Assembly: GCF_040939455.1 (NCBI RefSeq)
Contig: NC_134119.1
Span: forward strand, 72,897,638 to 72,961,637
Direction of reading: 5' to 3'
DNA from: Microcebus murinus
Taxonomy: Eukaryota > Chordata > Mammalia > Primates > Cheirogaleidae
Length of the DNA stretch: 64,000 bases
Of the stretch, positions 49,307-60,900 are shown piece after piece; within the stretch, counting starts at the first letter, position 1, and every line of letters begins with the position of its first letter. Position numbers and translations under genes: made by a program. Under the pieces are notes generated by a model that had not been told where the DNA came from, searched no databases, and was given only the letters and a program-made list of their open reading frames with translations.

Positions 49307-50360
49307 TCTGGCTGTGTCCACTCACCCACGGGAGACGGTCAGGCAGGGCGCAGTGCGGATCTGGCTGTGTCCACTCGCCCACGGGAGACGGGCAGGCAGG
49401 GCGCAGTGCGGATCTGGCTGTGTCCACTCGCCCACGGCAGACGGGCAGGCAGGGCGCAGTGCGGATCTGGCTGTGTCCACTCACCCACGGCTTACGGTCA
49501 GGCAGGGCGCAGTGCGGATCTGGCTGTGTCCACTCACCCACGGCAGGCGGTCAGGCAGGGCGCAGTGCGGATCTGGCTGTGTCCACTCACCCACGGCAGA
49601 CGGTCAGGCAGTGCGCAGTGCGGATCTGGCTGTATCCACTCGCCCATGGCAGACGGGCAGGCAGGGCGCAGTGTGAATCTGGCTGTGTCCACTCACCGAC
49701 GGCAGACGTTCAGTCAGGGCGCAGTGCGGATCTAGCTGTGTCCACTCGCCCACGACAGACGGGCAGGCAGGGCGCAGTGCGGATCTGGCGGTGTCCACTC
49801 ACCCACGAAGGACGGTCAGGCAGGGTGCAGTGCGGATCTGGCTGTGTCCACTCACCCACGGGAGACGGACAGGTAGGGTGCAGTGCGGATCAGGCTGTGT
49901 CCACTCACCCACGTGAGACGGGCAGGCAAGGCGCAGTGCGGATCTGGCTTGTCCACTCACCTACGGGAGACGGTCAGGCAGGGCGCAGTGCGGATCTGGC
50001 TGTGTCCACTCGCCCACGGGAGACGGGCAGGCAGGGCGCAGTGCGGATCTGGCTGTGTCCACTCACCCACGGGAGACGGGCAGGCAGGGCGCAGTGCGGA
50101 TCTGGCTGTGTCCACTCACCCACGGGAGACGGGCAGGCAGGGCGCAGTGCGGATCTGGCTGTGTCCACTCACCCACGGCAGAAGGGCAGGCAGGGCGCAG
50201 TGCGGATCTGGCTTTGTCCACTCGCCCACGGGAGACGGGCAGGCAGGGCGCAGTGCGGATCTGGCTGTGTCCACTCACCCACGGCAGGCAGTCAGGCAGG
50301 GCGCAGTGCTGATCTGGCTGTGTCCACTCACCCACGGCAGACGGTCAGGCAGGGCGCAGT
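49307..50360 (+). repeat. 1.05-kb block repeated 1,904 bp downstream
   Basis: This block matches about 51,211-52,264. Both contain the CACGGCTTACGG unit (49,487 and 51,391), the GTGTGAATCTGG unit (49,671 and 51,575), and the GACGTTCAGTCAGG unit (49,706 and 51,610). The right copy carries a local change near 52,212, where GCTATTCTGG stands for GCTGATCTGG. Confidence 0.82.
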
Positions 50361-50372
50361 GAGGATCTGGCT

Positions 50373-51205
50373 GTGTCCACTCGCCCACGGCAGACGGACA
50401 GGCAGGGCGCAGTGTGGATCTGGCTGTGTCCACTCACCGACGGCAGACGGTCAGGCAGGGAGCAGTGCGGAACTGGCTGTGTCCACTCACCCACGGCAGA
50501 CGGTCAGGCAGGGCGCAGTGCGGAACTGGCTGTGTCCACTCACCCACGGCAGACGGTCAGGCAGGGCGCAGTGAGGATCTGGCTGTGTCCACTCGCCCAC
50601 GCAGACGGGCAGGCAGGGCGCAGTGTGGATCTGGCTGTGTCCACTCCCCCACGGCTTACGGTCAGGCAGGGCGCAGTGCGGATATGGCTGTGTCCACTCA
50701 CCCACGGCAGGCGGTCAGGCAGGGCGCAGTGCAGATCTGGCTGTGTCCACTCACCCACGGCAGACGGTCAGGCAGTGCGCAGTGCGGATCTGGCTGTATC
50801 CACTCGCCATGGCAGACGGGCAGGCAGGGCGCAGTGTGCATCTGGCTGTGTCCACTCACCGACGGAAGACGTTCAGGCAGGGCGCAGTGCGGATCTAGCT
50901 GTGTCCACTCGCCCACGACAGACGGGCAGGCAGGGCGCAGTGCGGATCTGGCGGTGTCCACTCACCCACGAAGGACGGTCAGGCAGGGTGCAGTGCGGAT
51001 CTGGCTGTGTCCACTCACCCACGGGAGACGGACAGGTAGGGTGCAGTGCGGATCTGGCTCTGTCCACTCACCCACGGGAGTCGGGCAGGCAGCGCGCAGT
51101 GCGGATCTGGCTGTGTCCACTCACCCACGGGAGTCGGGCAGGCAGGGCGCAGTGCGGATCTGGCTGTGTCCACTCGCCCACGCAGACGGGCAGGCAGGGC
51201 GCAGT
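50373..51205 (+). repeat. 0.83-kb block repeated 3,281 bp downstream
   Basis: This block matches about 53,654-54,487. Shared variants are the CTCCCCCACGGCTTACGG unit (50,645 and 53,926), GCGGATATGGC (50,679 and 53,960) and GACGGAAGACGTTCAGG (50,861 and 54,143). The shift grows by one base after about 50,806, where this copy reads CTCGCCATGGC and the other CTCGCCCATGGC. Confidence 0.82.
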
Positions 51206-51911
51206 GCGGATCTGGCTGTGTCCACTCACCCACGGGAGACGGTCAGGCAGGGCGCAGTGCGGATCTGGCTGTGTCCACTCGCCCACGGGAGACGGGCAGG
51301 CAGGGCGCAGTGCGGATCTGGCTGTGTCCACTCGCCCACGGCAGACGGGCAGGCAGGGCGCAGTGCGGATCTGGCTGTGTCCACTCACCCACGGCTTACG
51401 GTCAGGCAGGGCGCAGTGCGGATCTGGCTGTGTCCACTCACCCACGGCAGGCGGTCAGGCAGGGCGCAGTGCGGATCTGGCTGTGTCCACTCACCCACGG
51501 CAGACGGTCAGGCAGTGCGCAGTGCGGATCTGGCTGTATCCACTCGCCCATGGCAGACGGGCAGGCAGGGCGCAGTGTGAATCTGGCTGTGTCCACTCAC
51601 CGACGGCAGACGTTCAGTCAGGGCGCAGTGCGGATCTAGCTGTGTCCACTCGCCCACGACAGACGGGCAGGCAGGGCGCAGTGCGGATCTGGCGGTGTCC
51701 ACTCACCCACGAAGGACGGTCAGGCAGGGTGCAGTGCGGATCTGGCTGTGTCCACTCACCCACGGGAGACGGACAGGTAGGGTGCAGTGCGGATCAGGCT
51801 GTGTCCACTCACCCACGTGAGACGGGCAGGCAAGGCGCAGTGCGGATCTGGCTTGTCCACTCACCTACGGGAGACGGTCAGGCAGGGCGCAGTGCGGATC
51901 TGGCTGTGTCC

Positions 51912-52653
51912 ACTCGCCCACGGGAGACGGGCAGGCAGGGCGCAGTGCGGATCTGGCTGTGTCCACTCACCCACGGGAGACGGGCAGGCAGGGCGCAGTG
52001 CGGATCTGGCTGTGTCCACTCACCCACGGGAGACGGGCAGGCAGGGCGCAGTGCGGATCTGGCTGTGTCCACTCACCCACGGCAGAAGGGCAGGCAGGGC
52101 GCAGTGCGGATCTGGCTTTGTCCACTCGCCCACGGGAGACGGGCAGGCAGGGCGCAGTGCGGATCTGGCTGTGTCCACTCACCCACGGCAGGCAGTCAGG
52201 CAGGGCGCAGTGCTATTCTGGCTGTGTCCACTCACCCACGGCAGACGGTCAGGCAGGGCGCAGTGAGGATCTGGCTGTGTCCACTCGCCCACGGGAGACG
52301 GGCAGGCAGGGCGCAGTGCGGATCTGGCTGTGTCCACTCACCCACGGGAGACGGGCAGGCAGGGCGCAGTGCGGATCTGGCTGTGTCCACTCACCCACGG
52401 CAGAAGGGCAGGCAGGGCGCAGTGCGGATCTGGCTTTGTCCACTCGCCCACGGGAGACGGGCAGGCAGGGCGCAGTGCGGATCTGGCTGTGTCCACTCAC
52501 CCACGGCAGGCAGTCAGGCAGGGCGCAGTGCTGATCTGGCTGTGTCCACTCACCCACGGCAGACGGTCAGGCAGGGCGCAGTGAGGATCTGGCTGTGTCC
52601 ACTCGCCCACGGCAGACGGACAGGCAGGGCGCAGTGTGGATCTGGGTGTGTCC
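51912..52653 (+). repeat. Seven-unit local tandem duplication (371 bp)
   Basis: Seven units from about 51,912 recur 371 bp (7 x 53) later, ending near 52,653. At the junction near 52,280 a CAGTGAGGATC unit is followed by CTCGCCCACGGGAGACGGG. At the four related places (50,371, 52,587, 53,651, 56,404) the CAGTGAGGATC unit is followed by a GGCAGACGGACAGG unit. The odd GCTATTCTGG change is in the first half only. This is the smallest clear duplication in the window, and probably among the youngest. Confidence 0.83.
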
Positions 52654-52799
52654 ACTCACCGACGGCAGACGGTCAGGCAGGGCGCAGTGCGGAACTGGCT
52701 GTGTCCACTCACCCACGGCAGACGGTCAGGCAGGGCGCAGTGCGGAACTGGCTGTGTCCACTCACCCACGGCAGACGGTCAGGCAGGGCGCAGTGCGGA

Positions 52800-54330
52800 T
52801 CTGGCTGTGTCCACTCACCCACGGCAGGCGGTCAGGCAGGGCGCAGTGCGGATCTGGCTGTGTCCACTCACCCACGGCAGACGGTCAGGCAGTGCGCAGT
52901 GCGGATCTGGCTGTATCCACTCGCCCATGGCAGACGGGCAGGCAGGGCGCAGTGTGAATCTGGCTGTGTCCACTCACCGACGGCAGACGTTCAGTCAGGG
53001 CGCAGTGCGGATCTAGCTGTGTCCACTCGCCCACGACAGACGGGCAGGCAGGGCGCAGTGCGGATCTGGCGGTGTCCACTCACCCACGAAGGACGGTCAG
53101 GCAGGGTGCAGTGCGGATCTGGCTGTGTCCACTCACCCACGGGAGACGGACAGGTAGGGTGCAGTGCGGATCAGGCTGTGTCCACTCACCCACGTGAGAC
53201 GGGCAGGCAAGGCGCAGTGCGGATCTGGCTTGTCCACTCACCTACGGGAGACGGTCAGGCAGGGCGCAGTGCGGATCTGGCTGTGTCCACTCGCCCACGG
53301 GAGACGGGCAGGCAGGGCGCAGTGCGGATCTGGCTGTGTCCACTCACCCACGGGAGACGGGCAGGCAGGGCGCAGTGCGGATCTGGCTGTGTCCACTCAC
53401 CCACGGGAGACGGGCAGGCAGGGCGCAGTGCGGATCTGGCTGTGTCCACTCACCCACGGCAGAAGGGCAGGCAGGGCGCAGTGCGGATCTGGCTTTGTCC
53501 ACTCGCCCACGGGAGACGGGCAGGCAGGGCGCAGTGCGGATCTGGCTGTGTCCACTCACCCACGGCAGGCAGTCAGGCAGGGCGCAGTGCTGATCTGGCT
53601 GTGTCCACTCACCCACGGCAGACGGTCAGGCAGGGCGCAGTGAGGATCTGGCTGTGTCCACTCGCCCACGGCAGACGGACAGGCAGGGCGCAGTGTGGAT
53701 CTGGCTGTGTCCACTCACCGACGGCAGACGGTCAGGCAGGGCGCAGTGCGGAACTGGCTGTGTCCACTCACCCACGGCAGACGGTCAGGCAGGGCGCAGT
53801 GCGGAACTGGCTGTGTCCACTCACCCACGGCAGACGGTCAGGCAGGGCGCAGTGCGGATCTGGCTGTGTCCACTCGCCCACGCAGACGGGCAGGCAGGGC
53901 GCAGTGTGGATCTGGCTGTGTCCACTCCCCCACGGCTTACGGTCAGGCAGGGCGCAGTGCGGATATGGCTGTGTCCACTCACCCACGGCAGGCGGTCAGG
54001 CAGGGCGCAGTGCAGATCTGGCTGTGTCCACTCACCCACGGCAGACGGTCAGGCAGTGCGCAGTGCGGATCTGGCTGTATCCACTCGCCCATGGCAGACG
54101 GGCAGGCAGGGCGCAGTGTGCATCTGGCTGTGTCCACTCACCGACGGAAGACGTTCAGGCAGGGCGCAGTGCGGATCTAGCTGTGTCCACTCGCCCACGA
54201 CAGACGGGCAGGCAGGGCGCAGTGCGGATCTGGCGGTGTCCACTCACCCACGAAGGACGGTCAGGCAGGGTGCAGTGCGGATCTGGCTGTGTCCACTCAC
54301 CCACGGGAGACGGACAGGTAGGGTGCAGTG
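52800..54330 (+). repeat. 1.5-kb block repeated 2,752 bp downstream (left copy)
   Basis: This block matches about 55,552-57,082 nearly base for base: the GGCTTGTCC unit at 53,226 and 55,978, CAGTGAGGATC at 53,638 and 56,390, and GCGGATATGGC at 53,960 and 56,712. Left of 52,800 the copies disagree, with a GGCAGACGG unit here against CGGCTTACGG at 55,519. They part again near 54,310, where GACGGACAGG here faces GACGGGCAGG at 57,062. Confidence 0.85.
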
Positions 54331-55551
54331 CGGATCTGGCTCTGTCCACTCACCCACGGGAGTCGGGCAGGCAGCGCGCAGTGCGGATCTGGCTGTGTCC
54401 ACTCACCCACGGGAGTCGGGCAGGCAGGGCGCAGTGCGGATCTGGCTGTGTCCACTCGCCCACGCAGACGGGCAGGCAGGGCGCAGTGTGGATCTGGCAG
54501 TGTCCACTCACCCACGGCTGATGGTCAGGCAGGGCGCAGTGCGGATCTGGCTGTGTCCACTCACCCCCGGCAGGCGGTCAGGCAGGGCGCAGAGCGGATC
54601 TGGCTGTGTCCACTCACCCACGGCAGACGGTCAGGCAGTGCGCAGTGCGGATCTGGCTGTGTCCACTCGCCCATGGCAGACGGGCAGGCAGGGCGCAGTG
54701 TGGATCTGGCTGTGTCCACTCACCGACGGCAGACGGTCAGGCAGGGCGCAGTGCGGATCTAGCTGTGTCCACTCGCCCACGGGTGACGGGCAGGCAGGGC
54801 GCAGTGCGGATCTGGCTCTGTCCACTCACCCACGGGAGTCGGGCAGGCAGCGCGCAGTGCGGATCTGGCTGTGTCCACTCACCAACGGGAGACGGGCAGG
54901 CAGGGCGCAGTGCGGATCTGGCTGTGTCCACTCACTGACGGGAGACGGGCAGACAGGGCGCAGTGCGGATCTGGCTGTGTCCACTCACCCACGGGAGACG
55001 GGCAGGCAGGGCGCAGTGCGGATCTGGCGGTGTCCACTCACCCACGAAGGACGGTCAGGCAGGGCGCAGTGCGGATCTGGCGGTGTCCACTCACCCACGA
55101 AGGACGGTCAGGCAGGGTGCAGTGCGGATCTGGCTGTGTCCACTCACCCACGGGAGACGGACAGGTAGGGTGCAGTGCGGATCAGGCTGTGTCCACTCAC
55201 CCACGTGAGACGGGCAGGCAAGGCGCAGTGCGGATCTGGCTTGTCCACTCACCTACGGGAGACGGTCAGGCAGGGCGCAGTGCGGATCTGGCTGTGTCCA
55301 CTCGCCCACGGGAGACGGGCAGGCAGGGCGCAGTGCGGATCTGGCTGTGTCCACTCACCCACGGGAGACGGTCAGGCAGGGCGCAGTGCGGATCTGGCTG
55401 TGTCCACTCGCCCACGGGAGACGGGCAGGCAGGGCGCAGTGCGGATCTGGCTGTGTCCACTCGCCCACGGCAGACGGGCAGGCAAGGCGCAGTGCGGATC
55501 TGGCTGTGTCCACTCACCCACGGCTTACGGTCAGGCAGGGCGCAGTGCGGA

Positions 55552-57082
55552 TCTGGCTGTGTCCACTCACCCACGGCAGGCGGTCAGGCAGGGCGCAGTG
55601 CGGATCTGGCTGTGTCCACTCACCCACGGCAGACGGTCAGGCAGTGCGCAGTGCGGATCTGGCTGTATCCACTCGCCCATGGCAGACGGGCAGGCAGGGC
55701 GCAGTGTGAATCTGGCTGTGTCCACTCACCGACGGCAGACGTTCAGTCAGGGCGCAGTGCGGATCTAGCTGTGTCCACTCGCCCACGACAGACGGGCAGG
55801 CAGGGCGCAGTGCGGATCTGGCGGTGTCCACTCACCCACGAAGGACGGTCAGGCAGGGTGCAGTGCGGATCTGGCTGTGTCCACTCACCCACGGGAGACG
55901 GACAGGTAGGGTGCAGTGCGGATCAGGCTGTGTCCACTCACCCACGTGAGACGGGCAGGCAAGGCGCAGTGCGGATCTGGCTTGTCCACTCACCTACGGG
56001 AGACGGTCAGGCAGGGCGCAGTGCGGATCTGGCTGTGTCCACTCGCCCACGGGAGACGGGCAGGCAGGGCGCAGTGCGGATCTGGCTGTGTCCACTCACC
56101 CACGGGAGACGGGCAGGCAGGGCGCAGTGCGGATCTGGCTGTGTCCACTCACCCACGGGAGACGGGCAGGCAGGGCGCAGTGCGGATCTGGCTGTGTCCA
56201 CTCACCCACGGCAGAAGGGCAGGCAGGGCGCAGTGCGGATCTGGCTTTGTCCACTCGCCCACGGGAGACGGGCAGGCAGGGCGCAGTGCGGATCTGGCTG
56301 TGTCCACTCACCCACGGCAGGCAGTCAGGCAGGGCGCAGTGCTGATCTGGCTGTGTCCACTCACCCACGGCAGACGGTCAGGCAGGGCGCAGTGAGGATC
56401 TGGCTGTGTCCACTCGCCCACGGCAGACGGACAGGCAGGGCGCAGTGTGGATCTGGCTGTGTCCACTCACCGACGGCAGACGGTCAGGCAGGGCGCAGTG
56501 CGGAACTGGCTGTGTCCACTCACCCACGGCAGACGGTCAGGCAGGGCGCAGTGCGGAACTGGCTGTGTCCACTCACCCACGGCAGACGGTCAGGCAGGGC
56601 GCAGTGCGGATCTGGCTGTGTCCACTCGCCCACGCAGACGGGCAGGCAGGGCGCAGTGTGGATCTGGCTGTGTCCACTCCCCCACGGCTTACGGTCAGGC
56701 AGGGCGCAGTGCGGATATGGCTGTGTCCACTCACCCACGGCAGGCGGTCAGGCAGGGCGCAGTGCAGATCTGGCTGTGTCCACTCACCCACGGCAGACGG
56801 TCAGGCAGTGCGCAGTGCGGATCTGGCTGTATCCACTCGCCCATGGCAGACGGGCAGGCAGGGCGCAGTGTGCATCTGGCTGTGTCCACTCACCGACGGA
56901 AGACGTTCAGGCAGGGCGCAGTGCGGATCTAGCTGTGTCCACTCGCCCACGACAGACGGGCAGGCAGGGCGCAGTGCGGATCTGGCGGTGTCCACTCACC
57001 CACGAAGGACGGTCAGGCAGGGTGCAGTGCGGATCTGGCTGTGTCCACTCACCCACGGGAGACGGGCAGGTAGGGTGCAGTG
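55552..57082 (+). repeat. 1.5-kb block repeated 2,752 bp upstream (right copy)
   Basis: This is the right partner of 52,800-54,330. It is followed by another GTGAGACGGG and GGCTTGTCC cassette at about 57,100-57,560, the fourth such cassette within 7.7 kb. That cassette differs by a CACCGACGGG unit near 57,313 in place of CACCCACGGG, and by AGGTAGGGCGC near 57,386. Confidence 0.85.
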
Positions 57083-57999
57083 CGGATCAGGCTGTGTCCA
57101 CTCACCCACGTGAGACGGGCAGGCAAGGCGCAGTGCGGATCTGGCTTGTCCACTCACCTACGGGAGACGGTCAGGCAGGGCGCAGTGCGGATCTGGCTGT
57201 GTCCACTCGCCCACGGGAGACGGGCAGGCAGGGCGCAGTGCGGATCTGGCTGTGTCCACTCACCCACGGGAGACGGGCAGGCAGGGCGCAGTGCGGATCT
57301 GGCTGTGTCCACTCACCGACGGGAGACGGGCAGGCAGGGCGCAGTGCGGATCTGGCTGTGTCCACTCACCCACGGCAGAAGGGCAGGTAGGGCGCAGTGC
57401 GGATCTGGCTTTGTCCACTCGCCCACGGGAGACGGGCAGGCAGGGCGCAGTGCGGATCTGGCTGTGTCCACTCACCCACGGCAGGCAGTCAGGCAGGGCG
57501 CAGTGCTGATCTGGCTGTGTCCACTCACCCACGGCAGACGGTCAGGCAGGGCGCAGTGAGGATCTGGCTGTGTCCACTCGCCCACGGCAGACGGACAGGC
57601 AGGGCGCAGTGTGGATCTGGCTGTGTCCACTCACCGACGGCAGACTGTCAGGCAGGGCGCAGTGCGGAACTGGCTGTGTCCACTCACCCACGGCAGACGG
57701 TCAGGCAGGGCGCAGTGCGGATCTGGCTGTGTCCACTCGCCCACGCAGACGGGCAGGCAGGGTGCAGTGTGGATCTGGCAGTGTCCACTCACCCACGGCT
57801 GACGGTCAGGCAGGGCGCAGTGCGGATCTGGCTGTGTCCACTCACCCCCGGCAGGCGGTCAGGCAGGGCGCAGAGCGGATCTGGCTGTGTCCACTCACCC
57901 ACGGCAGACGGTCAGGCAGTGCGCAGTGCGGATCTGGCTGTGTTCACTCGCCCATGGCAGACGGGCAGGCAGGGCGCAGTGTGGATCTGGCTGTGTCCA

Positions 58000-60900
58000 A
58001 TCACCGACGGCAGACGGTCAGGCAGGGCGCAGTGCGGATCTAGCTGTGTCCACTCGCCCACGGGTGACGGGCAGGCAGGGCGCAGTGCGGATCTGGCTCT
58101 GTCCACTCGCCCACGGGAGACGGGCAGGCAGCGCGCAGTGCGGATCTGGCTGTGTCCACTCACCCACGGGAGACAGGCAGGCAGGGCGCAGTGCGGATCT
58201 GGCTGTGTCCACTCACTGACGGGAGACGGGCAGGCAGGGCGCAGTGCGGATCTGGCTGTGTCCACTCACCCACGGGAGACGGGCAGGCAGGGCGCAGTGC
58301 GGATCTGGCGGTGGCCACTCACCCACGAAGGACGGTCAGGCAGGGCGCAGTGCGGATCTGGCTGTGTCCACTCGCCCACGATAGATGGGCAGGCAGGGCG
58401 CAGTGCGGATCTGGCTGTGTGCACTCGCCCACGACAGACGGGCAGGCAGGGCGCAGTGTGGATCTGGCTGTGTCCACTCACCCACGGGAGACGATCAGGC
58501 AGCGCGCAGTGCAGATCTGGCTGTGTCGACTCACCCACGGGAGACGGGCAGGCAGGGCGCAGTGCGGATCTGGCTGTGTCCACTCACTGACGGGAGAAGG
58601 GCAGGCAGGGCGCAGTGCGGATCTGGCTATGTCCACTCACCCAAGGGAGACGGGCAGGCAGGGCGCAGTGCGGAACTGGCGGTGTCCACTCACCCACGAA
58701 GGACGGTCAGGCAGTGTGCAGTGCGGATCTGGCTGTGTCCACTCACCCACGGGAGACGGGCAGGTAGGGCGCAGTGCGGATCTGGCTGTGTCCACTCACC
58801 CACGTGAGACAGGCAGGCAAGGCGCAGTGCGGATCTGGCTGTGTCCACTGACCCACGGCAGACGGGCAGGCAGGGCTCAGTGCGGATCTGGCTGTGTCCA
58901 CTCGCCCACGGGAGACGGGCAGGCAGGGCGCAGTGCGGATCTTGCTGTGTCCTCTCACCCACGGCAGGCGGTCAGGCAGGGCGCAGTGCGGATCTGGCTG
59001 TGTCCACTCACCCACGGCAGATGGTCAGGCAGGGCGCAGTGCGGATCTGGCAGTGTCCACTCGCCCACGATAGACGGGCAGGCAGGGCGCAGTGCGGATC
59101 TGGCTGTGTCCACTCGCCCACGGCAGACGGGAAGGCACGGCACAGTGCGGATCTGGCGGTGTCCACTCACCCAAGAAGGACGGTCAGGCAGGGTGCAGTG
59201 CGGATCTGGCTGTGTCCACTCACCCACGGGAGACGGGCAGGCAGGGCGCAGTGCGGAACTGGCTGTGTCCACTCACCCACGGGAGACGGGCAGGCAGGGC
59301 GCAGTGCGGATCTGGCTGTGTCCACTCACCCACGGCAGACAGGCAGGCAGGGCGCAGTGCGGATCTTGCTTTATCCACTCACCCACGGCAGGCGGTCAGG
59401 CAGGGCGCAGTGTGGATCTGGATGTGTCCACTCACCCACGGCAGACGGTCAGGCAGGGCGCAGTGCGGATCTGGCTGTGTCCACTCGCCCACGGCAGGCG
59501 AGCAGGCAGGGCGCAGTGAAGATCTGGATGTGTCCACTCACCCACGGCAGACGGTCATGTAGGGTGCAGTGCGGATCTGGCTGTGTCCACTCACACACGG
59601 CAGGCGGTCAGGCAGGGCGCAGTGCGGATCTTGCTTTGTCCACTCACCCACGGCAGGCGGTCAGGCAGGCCGCAGTGCGGATCTTGCTGTGTCCACTCAC
59701 CCACGGCAGACGGTCAGGCAGTGCGCAGTGCGGATCTGGCTGTGTCCACTCGCCCATGGCAGACGGGCAGGCAGGGCGCAGTGTGGATCTGGCTGTGTCC
59801 ACTCACCGACGGCAGACGGTCAGGCAGGGCGCAGTGCGGATCTAGCTGTGTCCACTCGCCCACGACAGACGGGCAGGCAGGGAGAAGTGCGGATCTGGCT
59901 GTGTCCACTCACCCACGGGAGACGGGCAGGCAGCGCGCAGTGCGGATCTGGCTGTGTCGACTCACCCACGGGAGACGGGCAGGCAGGGCGCAGTGCGGAT
60001 CTGGCTGTGTCCACTCACTGACGGGAGACGGGCAGGCAGGGCGCAGTGCGGATCTGGCTGTGTCCACTCACCCACGGGAGACGGGCAGGCAGAGCGCAGT
60101 GCGGAACTGGCGGTGTCCACTCACCCACGAAGGACGGTCAGGCAGGGTGCAATGCGGATCTGGCTGTGTCCACTCACCCACGGGAGACGGGCAGGTAGGG
60201 CGCATTGCGGATCTGGCTGTGTCCACTCACCCACGTGAGACAGGCAGGCAAGTCGCAGTGCGGATCTGGCTGTGTCCACTGACCCACGGCAGACGGGCAG
60301 GCAGGGCGCAGTGCGGATCTGGCTGTGTCCACTCGCCCACGGGAGACGGGCAGGCAGGGCGCAGTGCGGATCTTGCTGTGTCCACTCACCCACGGCAGGC
60401 GGTCAGGCAGGGCGCAGTGCGGATCTGGCTGTGTCCACTCACCCACGGCAGACGGTCAGGCAGGGCGCAGTGCGGATCTGGCTGTGTCCACTCACTGACG
60501 GGAGACGGGCAGGCAGGGCGCAGTGCGGATCTGGCTGTGTCCCCTCGCCCACGCAGACGGGCAGGCAGGGCGCAGTGTGGATCTGGCTGTGTCCACTCAC
60601 CCACGGCTGACGGTCAGGCAGGGCGCACTGCGGATCTGGCTGTGTCCACTCACCCACGGCAGGCGGTCAGGCAGGGCGCAGTGCGGATCTGGCTGTGTCC
60701 ACTCACCCACGGCAGACGGTCAGGCAGTGCGCAGTGCGGATCTGGCTGTATCCACTCGCCCATGGCAGACGGGCAGGCAGGGCGCAGTGTGCATCTGGCT
60801 GTGTCCACTCACCGTCGGCAGACGGTCAGGCAGGGCGCAGTGCGGATCTAGCTGTGTCCACTCGCCCACGACAGACGGGCAGGCAGGGTGCAGTGCGGAT

